Translations under genes and position numbers: made by a program
DNA from: Patagioenas fasciata
Taxonomy: Eukaryota; Chordata; Aves; Columbiformes; Columbidae
Direction: 5' to 3'
Length of the DNA stretch: 64,000 bases
NCBI RefSeq assembly: GCF_037038585.1
Contig: NW_027288510.1
Span: 3,167,001-3,231,000, forward strand
In this document: positions 46,936-62,100 of the stretch, one piece after another
Numbering within the stretch: the stretch's first letter is position 1
Layout of the letters: each line of letters opens with the position of its first letter
The notes under the pieces: generated by a model
What the model was told of the DNA's origin: nothing
Database searches by the model: none
What the model saw: only the letters and a program-made list of their open reading frames with translations

Positions 46936-49900
46936 TTCAGGGGACCCCCCTTTGTCCCCAGGGCCCATTCTGATACCGTGGGGACCCCCTTTGTCCCCAG
47001 GGCCCATTGTGACATGCTGGGGACGCTCTTTGTCCCCAGGGCCCATTGTGACATGCTGGGGACGCTCTTTGTCCCCAGGGCCCATTGTGACATCCAGGGG
47101 ACCCCCTTTGTCCCCAGGGCCCATTGTGGCACAATAGGGACCCCCTTTGTCACTAGGGCCCATTGTGACATCCCAGGACCCCCCCTAGTCCCCAGGGCCC
47201 ATTGTGACATCCTGCGGACCCTCCTTGTCCCCAGAGCCCATTGTGACATCCAGGGGACCCCCTTTGTCCCCAGGGCCCATTGTGGCACCATAGGGACCCC
47301 CTTTGTCACTGGGGCCCATTGTGACATCCCAGGACCCCCCCTGGTCCCCAGGCCCCATTGTGACATCCTGGGGACCCCTTTGTCCCAAGACTTCATTGTG
47401 ACATCCTGGGGACCCCCCTTGTCCTCAGGGTCCATTGTGACAGCCCAGGACCTTACATTTTCCCCAGGACCCATTGTGACATCCTGGGGCCACCCCCTTG
47501 CTCCCAGGGCCCGTTGTGGCACCGTGGGGACACCCCGTTTGTCCCCAGGGCCCACTGTGACATCCCAGGACCCCCCTTTGTCCCCAGGGCCATTGTAGCA
47601 CCATGGGGTCCCCTTTGTCCCCAGGGCCCATTGTGACACCATGGGGACCCCCCCTTGTCCTCAGGACTCATTCTCACATCCTGGACACCCCCCATTGTCC
47701 CCAGGGCCCATTGTGACATCCACTGCACCCCCTTGTCCCCAGGGCCCATTGTGACATTCAGGGGACCCCTCTTTGTCCCCAGGGCCCATTGTGACATCCT
47801 GGGGACCCCCCCTTGTCCCCAGGGCCCATTGTGACGTCCCAGGACCCCCCATTGTGTCCAGGGCCCATTGTGACATCCAGGGGATCCCTGCTTGGCCCCA
47901 GGGCCCATTGTGACGTCTTAGGACCCCCCGTTGTCCCCAGGGCCCATTGTGACATCCTGGGGACCCCCCCTGGTCCCCAGGGCCCATTGTGACATCCTGG
48001 GGATCCCTCCTTGTCCCCAGGGCCCATTGTGACATCCCAGGACCCCCCACTGTCCTCGGGACCCATTGTAACATTCAGGGTACCCCCTTTGTCACTGGGG
48101 CCCATTGTGACATCCCAGGACCCCACATTGTCCCCAGGGCCCATTGTGACATCCTGGGGACCCCATTTTCCCCAGGACCCATTGTGACACTATGGGTACC
48201 CCCCCTTGTTCCCAGGGCCCATTGTGACATCCTGGAGACCCGCCCTTGTCCCCAGGGCCAATTGTGACGTCCCAGGACCCCCCATTGTTCCCAGGGCCCA
48301 TTGTGATGTCCTTGGGAGCCCCCTCTCTTCCCAGGGCTCATTGTGACTCTCAGGGGACCCCACCTTGTCCCCAGGACTGATTGTGACGTCCTAGGGCCCC
48401 TCTGTGTCCCCAGGGCCCATTGTGACGTCCCAGGACCCCCATTGTCCCCAGGGCCCATTGTGACATCCTCGGCACCCCCTTGTCCCCAGGGCCCATTGTG
48501 ACATTCAGGGGACCCCTCTTTGTCCCCAGGGCCCATTGTGACATCCTGGGGACCCCCTCTTGTCCCCAGGGCCCATTGTGACGTCCCAGGACCCCCCATT
48601 GTCCCCAGGGCCCATTGTGACATCCTGGGGATCCCTCCTTGTCCCCAGGGCCCATTGTCACGTCCCAGGACCCCCCATTGTCCCCAGGGCCCATTGTGAC
48701 ATTCAGGGGACCCCCTTTGTCACTGGGGCCCATTGTGACATCCCAGGACCCCCCTTTGTCTCCAGGGCCCATTGTGACGTCCCAGGACCCCCCATTTTCC
48801 CCAGGGTCCATTGTTAAATCCTGGGGACCCCCTTGTCACTGGGACCCATCATGACACCATGGGGACCCTCCTTGTCACTGGGGACCCATTGTGACACCAT
48901 GGGGACCCCCCCTTGTCCTCAGGGCCCATTGTGACATCCTGGGCATCCCCCCTGTCCCCCGGGACCATTGTAACACCGTGCGGACCCCCTTTGTCCCCAG
49001 GGCCCATTGTGACACTGTGGGGAACCCCCTTGTCCCGAGGGCCTATTGTTACGTCCCAGGAACCCCCATTGTCCCCAGGGCCCATTGTGACACCTTGGGG
49101 ACCCCCTTGTCACTGGAGACCCATTGTGACAGCATGGGGACCACCCCTTGTCCTCAGGGCCTATTGTGAACATCCTGGGGAACCTCCATTGTCCCCAGAG
49201 CCCATTGTGAGTTCCTGGAGACCCCCTTGTCCCCATGTCCCATTGTGACATCCTGGGGAGCCTCTTTGTCCCCACGGCCCATTGTGACATCCTGGGGACC
49301 TCCTTGTCCCCAGGACCCATCCTGGCACCGTGGAGACCTCTCTTGTCACTGGGGACCCATTGTGACACCATGGGGACCTCCCATTGTCCTCAGGGCCCAT
49401 TGAGACATCCTGGGGACCCCCTTTGTCACTGGGGACCCGTTGTGACATCCCAGGAACCCCATTGTCCCAAGGGCCCATTGTGACATCCTGGGGACCCCCC
49501 TTTGTCTCCAGGACATATTGTGACACCGTGGGGACCACATTAGTCCCCAGGGCCCATTGTGACATCCTAGGGATCCCCTCTTGTCCCCAGGGCCCATTGT
49601 GACGTCCCAGGACCCCCCATTGTCCCCAGGGCCCATTGTGACATCCTGGGGACGCCCTTTGTCCCCAGGGCCCATTTTGACACCGTCGACACCCCCCTTT
49701 GTCCCCAGGGCCCATTGTGACATCCTGGGGACCCTCCTTGTCCCCAGGGCCCATTGTGACATCCTGGGGTCCCCCCTTTGTCCCCGGGGCCCATTGTGAT
49801 ATCCTGGGGATCCCTCCTTGTCCCCAGGGCCCATTGTGACGTCCCAGGACCCCCCATTGTCCCCAGGGCCCATTGTGACATTCAGGGGACCCCCTTTGTC

Positions 49901-52900
49901 TCTGGGGCCCATTGTGACATCCCAGGACCCCCCTTTGTCCCCAGGGCCCATTGTGACATCCTGGGCATCCCCCCTGTCCCCCGGGACCATTGTAACACCG
50001 TGCGGACCCCCTTTGTCCCTAGGGCCCATTGTGACACTGTGGGGAAACCCCTTGTCCCCAGGGTCCATTGTGACATCCTAGGGATCCCCTCTTGTCCCCA
50101 GGGCCCATTGTGACGTCCCAGGACCGCCCATTGTCCCCAGGGCCCATTGTGACATCCTGGGGACGCCCTTTGTCCCCAGGGCCCATTTTGACACCGTCGA
50201 CACCCCCCTTTGTCCCCAGTGCCCATTGTGACATCCTGGGGACCCTCCTTGTCCCCAGAGCCCATTGTGACATCCAGGGGACCCCCTTTGTCCCCAGGGC
50301 CCATTGTGACATCCTGGGGTACCCCCTTTGTCCCCAGGGCCCATTGAAATGTCCCAGGATCACCGTTTGTCCCCAGGGTTCATTGTGACATCCTGGGGAC
50401 CCCATTTGTCCCCGCGGCCCATTGTGGTACCATGGGGAACCCATTTGTCACTGGGGCCCATTGTGACATCCCAGGACCCCACTTTGTCCCCAGGGCTTAT
50501 TGTGACATCCCATGACCCCCCTTTATCCCCAGTGCTATTGTGAAATCCTGGGGACCCCTTTTGTCCCCAGGGCCCATTGTGGCACCATGGGGAACCCCTT
50601 TGTCAGTGGGGGCCATTGTGACGTCCCAGGATTCCACTTTGTCCCCAGGGCTCGTTCTGACACCTTGGGGACTCCCATTGTCCCCAGGGCCCATTGTGAC
50701 ATCCTGGGCAACCCCATTGTCCCCAGGGCCCATTGTGACATCTGGGGAACGCCCTTGTCCCCAGGAGCCATCGTGGCACTGTGAGGACCCTCCTTGTCAC
50801 TTGGGCCCATTGTGACACCATGGGGACCCCCCCTTTGCCCCCAGGGTCCATTGTGACATCCTGGGCAACCCCATTGTCCCCAGGGCCCATTGTGAAATCT
50901 GGGGGACGCCCTTGTCCCCAGGACCCATCATGGCACCGTGGGGACCCTCCTTGTCACTTGGGCCCATTGTGACATTCAGGGGACCCCCCCTTTGTCTCCA
51001 GTACCCATTGTGACATCCTGGGGATCCCTCCTTGTCCCCAGGGCCCATTGTGACGTCCCAGGACCCCCCATTGTCCCCAGGACCCATTGTGACATTCGGG
51101 GACCCCCTTTGTCACTGGGGCCCATTGTGACATCCTGGGGACCCCACTTGTCCCCAGGACCCATTGTGACACTATGGGGACCCCCCCTTGTGCCCAGAGC
51201 CCATTGTGACACTGTGGGTACCACCCTTGTCCGCAGGGCTCATTGTGACATCCCAGGACCCCCCTTTGTCCCCAGGGCTCATTGTGACATTCTAGGACCC
51301 CACTTTGTCCCCAGGGCCTATTGTGACACCATGGGGAACCCTCCTTGTCACTGGGGACCCATTGTGACACCATGGGGACGCCCCCTTTGTTCCCAGTGCC
51401 CATTGTGACATCCTGCGCACCCCCCTTTGTCCCTAGGGTCCATTGTGACATCCTGGGCAACCCCATTGTCCCCAGGGCCCATTGTGACATCTAGGGGGAC
51501 GCCCTTGTCCCCAGGACCCATCGTGGCACCGTGGGGACCCCCATTGTCCCCAGGGCCCGTTGTGACGTCCCAGGACCCCCATTGTCCCCAGGGCCCATTG
51601 TGACATCCCAGGACCCCACTTTGTCCCCAGGGCTTATTGTGACACCATGGGGATCTCCCTTGTCCCCAGGGCCCATTGTGACATTCAGGGGCCCCCGTTT
51701 GTCACTGGGGCCCATTGTGACATCCCAGGACCCCACATTGTCCCCAGGGCCCATTGTGACATCCTGGGAATCTCTCCTTGTCCCCAGGGCCCATTGTGAC
51801 ATCCAGGGGACCCCCCCTTGTCCCCAGGGCCCATTGTGACGTCCCAGGACCCGACATTGTCCCCAGGGCCAATTGTGACATCCTGGGGATCCCTCCTTGT
51901 CCCCAGGGCCCATTGTGACATCCCAGCACCCCGCATTGTCCCCAGGGCCCATTGTGACATTCAGGGCCCCCCGTTTGTCACTGGGGCCCATTGTGACATC
52001 CCAGGACCCCACATTGTCCCCAGGGCCCATTGTGACTTTCAGGGGACCCCACTTGTCCCCAGGACCCATTGTGACACTATAGGGACCCCCCCTTGTGCCC
52101 AGTGCCCATTGTGACACCGTGGGTACCACCCTTGTCCGCAGGGCCCATTGTGACATCCTGGGGACACCCCCTTGTCCCCAGGGCCCATTGTGACATCCTG
52201 GGGACCCCCCCTTTGTCCCCAGTGCCCATTGTGACATCCTGCGGACCCCACTTGTCCCCAGGGCCCATTTTGACATTCAGGGGACCCACCATTGTCCTCA
52301 GGGCCCATTGTGAGGTCCCAGGACCCGCCATTGTCCCCAGGGCCCATTGTGACATCCTCGGCACCCCCTTGTCCCCAGGGCCCATTGTGACATTCAGGGG
52401 ACCCCACATTTTCCCCAGGGCCCATTGTGACATCCTGGGGACCCCACTTGTCCCCAGGACCCATTGTGACACTATGGGGACCCCCCCTTGTGCCCAGGGC
52501 CCATTGTGAAACCGTGGGTACCACCCTTGTCTGCAGGGCTCATTGTGACATCCCAGGACCCCCCATTGTCCCCAGGGCCCATTGTGACATTCAGGGGACC
52601 CCCCTTTGTCCCCAGGACCCATTCTGATACCGTGGGGACCCCCTTTGTCCCCAGGGCCCATTGTGACATGCTGGGGACGCTCTTTGTCCCCAGGGCCCAT
52701 TGTGACATCCTGGGGACCCTCCTTGTCCCCAGAGCCCATTGTGACATCCAGGGGACCCCCTTTGTCCCCAGGGCCCATTGTGATATCCTGGGGACCCTCC
52801 TTGTTCCCAGAGCACATTGTGACATCCAGGGGACCCCCTTTGTCCCCAGGGCCCATTGTGGCACCATAGGGACCCCCTTTGTCACTGGGGCCCATTGTGA

Positions 52901-55900
52901 CATCCAAGGACCCCCCATTGTCGCCAGGGCCCATTGTGATATCTGGGGGACCCCCTTCTTCCCAAGGCCCATTGTGACATCCTGGGGACCCCCCCTTGTC
53001 CCCAGGGCCCATTGTGACATCCCAGGACCCCCCATTGTCCCCAGGGCCCATTGTGACATCCTCGGAACCCCCTAGGTACCAGGGCCCATTGTGACATCCT
53101 GGGGACCCCCCCTTGTCCCCAGGGCCCATTGTGACGTCCCGGGACCCCCCATTGTCCCCAGGGCCCATTGTGGCACCATAGGGACCCCCCCTTGTCCCCA
53201 GGGCCCATTGTGACATCCCAGGACCCCTCCTGGTACCCAGGCCCCATTGTGACATCCTGGGGACCCCCCTTGTCCTCAGGGTCCATTGTGACAACCCAGG
53301 ACCTTACATTGTCCCCAGGGCCCATTGTGATATCTGGGGGACCCCCTTGTTCCCAAGGCCCATTTTGACATCCTGGGGACCCACCCTTGTCCTCAGGGCC
53401 CATTGTGACATCCCAGGACCCCCCATTGTCCCCAGGGCCCATTGTGACATCCTCGGGACCCCCTTGTCCCCAGGGCCCACTGTGACATCCTGGGGACCCC
53501 CCCTTGTCCCCAGGGCCCATTGTGACGTCCCAGGACCCCCCATTGTCCCCAGGGCCCATTGTGACATCCTGGGGATGCCTCCTTGTCCCCAGGGCCCATT
53601 GTGATGTCCCAGGACCCCCCATTGTCCCCAGGGCCCATTGTGACATCCTCTGCACCCCCTTTGTCCCCAGGGCCCATTGTGACATTCAGGGGACCCCTCT
53701 TTGTCCCCAGGGCCCATTGTGACATCCTGGGGATCCCTCCTTGTCCCCAGGGCCCATTGTGACGTCCCAGGACCCCCCATTGTCCCCAGGACCTATTGTG
53801 ACATTCAGGGGACCCCTTTGTCACTGGGGCCCATTGTGACACCATGCAGACCTCCGCTTGTCCTCAGGGTCCATTGTGACATCCTGGGCACCCCCCATTT
53901 TCCCCAGGACCCATTGTGACATCCTGGCCCCCCCCTTGCTCCCAGGGCCTGTTGTGGCACCATGGGGACACCCCCTTTGTCCCCAGGGCCCATTGTGACA
54001 TCCTGGGGACCCTCCTTGTCCCCAGAGCCCATTGTGACATCCAGGGGACCCCCTTTGTCCCCAGGGCCCATTGTGGCACCATGAGGACCCTCTTTGTCAC
54101 TGGAGCCCATTGTGACATCCCAGGACCCCCTTTGTCCCCAGGGCCCATTGTGACATCCTGGGGACCCTCCTTGTCCCCAGAGCCCATTGTGACATCCCAG
54201 GACCCCACTTTGTCCCCAGGGCTTATTGTGACACCATGGGGATCTCCCTTGTCCCCAGGGCCCATTGTGACATCCCATGACCCCCCTTTATCCCCAGTGC
54301 TATTGTGAAATCCTGGGGAACCCTTTTGTCCCCAGGGCCCATTGTGGCACCATGGGGAACCCCTTTGTCACTGGGGGCCATTGTGACATTCCAGGATTCC
54401 ACTTTGACCCCAGGGCTCGTTCTGACACCTTGGGGCCTCCCATTGTCCCCAGGGCCCATTGTGACATCCTGGGCAACCCCATTGTGCCCAGGGCCCATTG
54501 TGACATCTGGGGGACGCCGTTGTCCCCAGGACCCATCGTGGCACCGTGGGGACCCTCCTTGTCACTTGGGCCCTTTGTGACACCATGGGGACCCCCCCTT
54601 TGTCCCCAGGGCCCATTGTGACATTCAGGGGACCCCTCTTTGTCCCCAGGGCCCATTCTGACATCCTGGGGATCCCTCCTTGTCCCCAGGGCCCATTGTG
54701 ACGTCCCAGGACCCCCCATTGTCCCCAGGACCTATTGTGACATTCAGGGGACCCCCTTTGTCACTGGGGCCCATTGTGACACCATGGAGACCTCCGCTTG
54801 TCCTCAGGGTCCATTGTGACATCCTGGGCACCCCCCATTTTCCCCAGGACCCATTGTGACATCCTGGCCATCCCCTTGCTCCCAGGGCCCGTTGTGGCAC
54901 CATGGGGACCCCCTTTTACCCCAGGGCCCATTGTGACATTCAGGGGACCCCTCTTTGTCCCCAGGGCCCATTGTGACATCCTGGGGACCCCCCCTTGTCC
55001 CCAGGGCCCATTGTGACGTCCCAGGACCCGACATTGTCCCCAGGGCCCATTGTGACATCCTCTGCACCCCCTTGTCCCCAGGGCCCATTGTGACGTCCCA
55101 GGACCCCCCATTGTCCCCAGGGCCCATTGTGACATTCAGGGGACCCCACTTTGTCCCCAGGGCCCATTGTGACATGCTGGGGACGCTCTTTGTCCCCAGG
55201 GCCCATTGTGACATCCTGGGGACCCTCCTTGTCCCCAGAGCCCATTGTGACATCCAGGGGACCCCCTTTGTCGCCAGGGCCCATTGTGGCACCATGAGGA
55301 CCCTCTTTGTCACTGGAGCCCATTGTGACATCCCATGACCCCCCTTTGTCCCCAGTGCTATTGTGAAATCCCAGGACCCCTTTTGTCCCCAGGGCCCATT
55401 GTGGCACCATGGGGAACCCCTTTGTCACTGGGGGCCATTGTGACATTCCAGGATTCCACTTTGTCCCCAGGGCTCGTTCTGACACCTTGGGGACTCCTGT
55501 TGTTCCCAGGGCCCATTGTGACATCCTGGGCAACCCCATTGTCCCCAGGGCCCATTGCGACATCTGGGGGACCCCCTTGTCCCCAGGACCCATCGTGGCA
55601 CCGTGGGGACCCTCCTTGTCACTTGGGCCCATTGTGATACCATGGGGACGCCCCCCTTTGTCCCCAGTGCCCATTGTGACATCCTGCGGACCCCCCTTTG
55701 TCCCCAGGGCCCATTGTGACATTCAGGGGACCCACCATTGTCCTCAGGGCCCATTGTGAGGTCCCAGGACCCCCCATTGTCCCCAGGGCCCATTGTGACA
55801 TCCTCGGCACCCCCTTGTCCCCAGGGTCCATTGTGACACTATGGGGACCCCCCATTGTGCCCAGGGCCCATTGTGACACGGTGGGTACCACCCTTGTCCC

Positions 55901-58244
55901 CAGGGCTCATTGTGACATCCCAGGACCCCCCATTGTCCCCAGGGCCCATTGTGACATTCAGGGGACCCCCCTTGTCCCCAGGGCCCATTCTGACACCGTG
56001 GGGACCCCCTTTGTCCCCAGGGCCCTTTGTGACATCCTGGGGACCCCCTTTGTCCCAAGACTTCATTGTGACATCCTGGGGTCCCCCCTTGTCCTCAGGG
56101 TCCGTTGTGACAGCCCAGGACCTTACATTGTCCCCAGGGCCCATTGTGATATCTTGGGGACCCCCTTGTTCCCAAGGCCCATTGTGACATCCTGGGGACC
56201 CCCCCTTGTCCCCAGGGCCCATTGTGACATCCCAGGACCCCCCATTGTCCCCAGGGCCCATTGTGACATCCCAGGACCCCCCATTGTCCGCAGGACCCAT
56301 TGTGACATCCTCGGCACGCCCTTGTCCCCAGGGCCCATTGTGACATCCTGGGGATCCCTCCTTGTCCCCAGGGCCCATTGTGATGTCCCAGGACCCCCCA
56401 TTGTCCCCAGGGCCCATTGTGACATCCTGGGGACCCCCTTTATCCCAAGACTTCATTGTGACATCCTGGGGACCCCCCTTGTCCTCAGGGTCCATTGTGA
56501 CAGCCCAGGACCTTACATTGTCCCCAGGGCACATTGTGATATCTGGGGGACCCACCCTTGTCCCCAGGGCCCATTGTGACATCCCAGGACCCCCCATTGT
56601 CCCAAGGGCCCATTGTGACATCCTCGGTACCCCCTTGTCCCCAGGGCCCATTGTGACATCCTGGGGATCCCTCCTTGTCCCCAGGGCCCATTGTGACGTC
56701 CCAGGACCCCCCATTGTCCCCCGGACCTATTGTGACATTCAGGGGACCCCCTTTGTCACTGGGGCCCATTGTGACACCATGGAGACCCCCGCTTGTCCTC
56801 AGGGTCCATTGTGACATCCTGGGCACCCCCCATTTTCCCCAGGACCCATTGTGACATCCTGGCCACCCCCTTGCTCCCAGGGCCCGTTGTGGCACCATGG
56901 GGACACCCCCTTTGTCCCCAGGGCCCATTGTAGCACCATGGGGACCCCCTTTGACCCCAGGGCCCATTGTGGCACCATGGCAACCCCTTTTGTCCCCAGG
57001 GCCCATTGTGACATTCTTGGACCCCACTTTGTCCCCAGGGGCTATTGTGACACCATGGGGAGCCCTCCTTGTCACTGGGGACCCATTGTGACACCATGGG
57101 GACCCCCCCTTATGCTCAGGACTCATTCTGACATCCTGGACACCCCCCATTGTCCCCAGGGCCCATTGTGACGTCCCAGGACCCCCCATTGTCCCCAGGG
57201 CCCATTGTGACGTCCCAGAACCCCCCATTGTCCCCAGGGCCCATTGTGACACTATGGGGACCCCCTGTTGTGCCCAGGGCCCATTGTGACACCGTGGGTA
57301 GCACCTTTGTCTGCAGGGCTCGTTGAGACATCCCAGGACCCCCCATTGTCCCCAGGGCCCATTGTGACATTCAGGGGACCCCCCTTGTCCCCAGGACCCA
57401 TTGTGACATGCTGGGGACTCTCTTTGTCCCCAGGGCCCATTGTGACATCCTGGGGACCCTCCTTATCCCCAGAGCCCATTGTGACATCCTGGGGACCCCC
57501 CCTTGTCCCCAGGGCCCATTGTGATGTCCCAGGACCCCCCATTGTCCCCAGGGCCCATTGTGATATGCTGGGGATCCCTCTTTGTCCCCAGGGCCCATTG
57601 TGAAATTCAGGGGACCCCAACTTGTCCCCAGGGCCCATTGTGACACTATGGGGACCCCCCCTTGTCCGCAGGGCCCATTGTGACATCCTGGGGACACCCC
57701 CTTGTCCCCAGGGTCCATTGTGACATCCTGGGGATCCCTCCTTGTCCCCAGGGCCCATTGTGATATCTGGGGGACCCCCTTGTTCCCAAGGCCCATTGTG
57801 ACATCCTGGGGACCCACCCGTGTCCCCAGGGCCCATTGTGACACCATGGGGACCCCCCCTTGTCCTCAGGACTCATTCTCACATCCTGGACACCCCCCAT
57901 TGTCCCCAGGGCCCATTGTGACATCCACTGCACCCCCTTGTCCCCAGGGCCCATTGTGAGATCCTGGGGACCCCCCCTTGTCCCCAGGGCCCATTGTGAC
58001 GTCCCAGGATCCCCCATTGTCCCCAGGGCCCATTGTGACATCCTCGGCACCCCCTTGTCCCCAGGGCCCATTGTGACATCCTGGGGACCCCCCCTTGTCC
58101 CCAGGGCCCATTGTGACGTCCCAGGACCCCCCATTGTCCCCAGGGCCCATTGTGACATACTGGGGATCCCTCCTTGTCCTCAGGGCCCATTGTGATGTCC
58201 CAGGACCCCCCATTGTCCCCAGGGCCCATTGTGACATCCTCTGC

Positions 58245-59165
58245 ACCCCCTTGTCCCCAGGGCCCATTGTGACATTCAGGGGACCCCTCTTTGTCCCCAG
58301 GGCCCATTGTGACATCCTGGGGACCCCCCCTTGTCCCCAGGGCCCATTGTGACGTCCCAGGACCTGACATTGTCCCCAGGGCCCATTGTGACATTCTCTG
58401 CACCCCCTTGTCCCCAGGGCCCATTGTGACATTCAGGGGACCCCCCTTTGTCCCCAGGGCCCATTCTGATACCGTGGGGACCCCCTTTGTCCCCGGAGCC
58501 CATTGTGACATCCAGGCGACTCCCATTGTCCCCACGGCCCATTGTGGCACCATAGGGACCCCCTTTGTCACTGGGGCCCATTGTGACATCCCAGGATCCC
58601 CCCTAGTCCCCAGGGCCCATTGTGACATCCTGGGGACGCTCTTTGTCCCCAGGGCCCATTGTGATATCCTGGGGACCCTCCTTGTCCCCAGAGCCCATTG
58701 TGACATCCAGGGGACCCCCCCTTGTCCTCAGGACTCATTCTCACATCCCGGACACCCCCCATTGTCCCCAGGGCCCATTGTGACATCCACTGCACCCCCT
58801 TGTCCCCAGGGCCCATTGTGACATTCAGGGGACCCCTCTTTGTCCCCAGGGCCCATTGTGACATCCTGGGGACCCCCCCTTGTCCCCAGGGCCCATTGTG
58901 ACGTCCCAGGACCTGACATTGTCCCCAGGGCCCATTGTGACATCCTGTGCACCCCCTTGTCCCCAGGGCCCATTGTGACATTCAGGGGACCCCCCTTTGT
59001 CCCCAGGGCCCATTCTGATACCGTGGGGACCCCCTTTGTCCCCAGAGCCCATTGTGACATCCAGGCGACTCCCATTGTCCCCACGGCCCATTGTGGCACC
59101 ATAGGGACCCCCTTTGTCACTGGGGCCCATTGTGACATCCCAGGATCCCCCCTAGTCCCCAGGGC
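58245..59165. repeat. 549-bp internal duplication
   Basis: The unit order from about 58,250-58,610 recurs at about 58,800-59,160, including the rare CCAGGCGACTCCCATTGTCC unit at 58,513 and 59,062 (offset 549 bp, 14 units). Confidence 0.78.
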
Positions 59166-59189
59166 CCATTGTGACATCCTGGGGACCCC

Positions 59190-62100
59190 CTTTGTCCCAA
59201 GACTTCATTGTGACATCCTGGGGACCCCCCTTGTCCTCAGGGTCCATTGTGACAGCCCAGGACCTTACATTGTCCCCAGGGCCCATTGTGATATCTGGGG
59301 GACCCCCTTGTTCCCAAGGCCCATTGTGACATCCTGGGGACCCACCCTTGTCCCCAGGGCCCATTGTGACATCCCAAAACCCCCCATTGTCTCCAGGGCC
59401 CATTGTGACATCCTCGGCACCCCCTTGTCCCCAGGGCCCATTGTGACATCCTGTGGACCCCCCCTTGTCCCCAGGGCCCATTGTGACGTCCCAGGACCCC
59501 CCATTGTCCCCAGGGCCCATTGTGATGTCCCAGGACCCCCCATTGTCCCCAGGGCCCATTGTGACATCCTGGGCAACCCCATTGTCCCCAGGGCCCATTG
59601 TGACATCTGGGGGACGCCCTTGTCCCCAGGACCCATCCTGGCACCGTGGGGACCCTCCTTGTCATTTGGGCCCATTGTGACACCATGGGGACCCCCCCTT
59701 TGTCTCCAGTGCCCATTGTGACATTCTGCGGACCCCCCTTTGTCCCCAGGGCCCATTGTGACATTCAGGGGACCCACCATTGTCCCCAGGGCCCATTGTG
59801 ACATCCTCGGCACCCCCTTGTCCCCAGGGCCCATTGTGACATTCAGGGGACCCCTCTTTGTCCCCAGGGCCCATTGTGACGTCCCAGGACCCCCCATTAT
59901 CCCCAGGACCTATTGTGACATTCAGGGGATCCCCTTTGTCACTGGGGCCCATTGTGACACCATGGAGACCCCCGCTTGTCCTCAGGGTCCATTGTGACAT
60001 CCTGGGCACCCCCCATTTTCCCCAGGACCCATTGTGACATCCTGGCCACCCCCTTGCTCCCAGGGCCCGTTGTGGCACCATGGGGACACCCCCTTTGTCC
60101 CCAGGGCCCATTGTGACATCCCAGGACCCCCCTTTGTCCCCAGGGCCCATTGTAGCACCATGGGGACCCCCTTTGACCCCAGGGCCCATTGTGGCACCAT
60201 GGCAACCCCTTTTGTCCCCAGGGCCCATTGTGACATTCTTGGACCCCACTTTGTCCCCAGGGCCTATTGTGACACCATGGGGACCCCTCCTTGTCACTGG
60301 GGACCCATTGTGACACCATGGGGACCCCCCCTTGGCCTTCAGGACTCATTCTCACATCCTGGACACCCCGCATTGTCCCCAGGGCCCATTGTGACGTCCC
60401 AGGACCCCCCCTTGTCCCCAGGGCCCATTGTGACATTCAGGGGACCCCTCTTTGTCCCCAGGGCCCATTGTGAGATCCTGGGGACCCCCCCTTGTCCCCA
60501 GGGCCCATTGTGACGTCCCAGGACCCCCCATTGTCCCCAGGGCCCATTGTGACATCCTCTGCACCCCCTTGTCCCCAGGGCCCATTGTGACGTCCCAGGA
60601 CCCCCCATTGTCCCCAGGGCCCATTGTGACATTCAGAGGACCCCCCTTTGTCCCCAGGGCCCATTCTGATACCGTGGGGACCCCCTTTGTCCCCAGGGCC
60701 CATTGTGACATGCTGGGGACGCTCTTTGTCCCCAGGGCCCATTGTGACATCCTGGGGACCCTCCTTGTCCCCAGAGCCCATTGTGACATCCAGGGGACCC
60801 CCTTTGTCCCCAGGGCCCATTGTGGCACCATGAGGCCCCTCTTTGTCACTGGGGGCCATTGTGACATCCCATGACCCCCCTTTGTCCCCAGTGCTATTGT
60901 GAAATCCTGGGGACCCCTTTCGTCCCTACGGCCCATTATGACACCATGGGGAACCCCTTTGTCACTGGGGGCCATTGTGACATTCCAGGATTCCACTTTG
61001 TCCCCAGGGCTCGTTCTGACACCTTGGGGACTCCCATTGTCCCGAGGGCCCATTGTGACATCCTGGGCAACCCCATTGTCCCCAGGGCCCATTGTGACAT
61101 CCTCTGTACCCCCTTGTCCCCAGGGCCCATTGTGACATTCCGGGGACCCCTCTTTGTCCCCAGGGCCCATTGTGACATCCTGGGGACCTCCCCTTGTCCC
61201 CAGGGCCCATTGTGACGTCCCAGGACCTGACATTGTCCCCAGGGCCCATTGTGACATCCTCTGCACCCCCTTGACCCCAGGGCCCATTGTGACGTCCCAG
61301 GACCCCCCCTTGTCCCCAGGGCCCATTGTGACATTCAGGGGACCCCCCTTTGTCCCCAGGGCCCATTCTGATACCGTGGGGACCCCCTTTGTCCCCAGGG
61401 CCCATTGTGACATGCTGGGGACGCTCTTTGTCCCCAGGGCCCATTGTGACATCCTGGGGACCCTCCTTGTCCCCAGAGTCCATTGTGACATCCAGGGGAC
61501 CCCCTTTGTACCCAGGGCCCATTGTGGCACCATAGGGACCCCCTTTGTCACTGGGGCCCATTGTGACATCCCAGGACCCCCCCTGGTCCCCAGGGCCCAT
61601 TGTGACATCCTGGGGACCCCCTTTGTCCCAAGACTTCATTGTGACATCCAGGGGACCCCCCTTGTCCTCAGGGTCCATTGTGACAGCCCAGGACCTTACA
61701 TTGTCCCCAGGGCCCATTGTGATATCTGGGGGACCCCCTTGTTCCCAAGGCCCATTGTGACATCCTGGGGACCCACCCTTGTCCCCAGGGCCCATTGTGA
61801 CATCCCAAAACCCCCCATTGTCTCCAGGGCCCATTGTGACATCCTCGGCACCCCCTTGTCCCCAGGGCCCATTGTGACATCCTGGGGACCCCCCCTTGTC
61901 CCCAGGGCCCATTGTGACGTCCCAGGACCCCCCATTGTCCCCAGGGCCCATTGTAACGTCCTGGGGATCCCTCCTTGTCCCCAGGGCCCATTGTGATGTC
62001 CCAGGACCCCCCATTGTCCCCAGGGCCCATTGTGACATCCTGGGCAACCCCATTGTCCCCAGGGCCCATTGTGACATCTGGGGGACGCCCTTGTCCCCAG

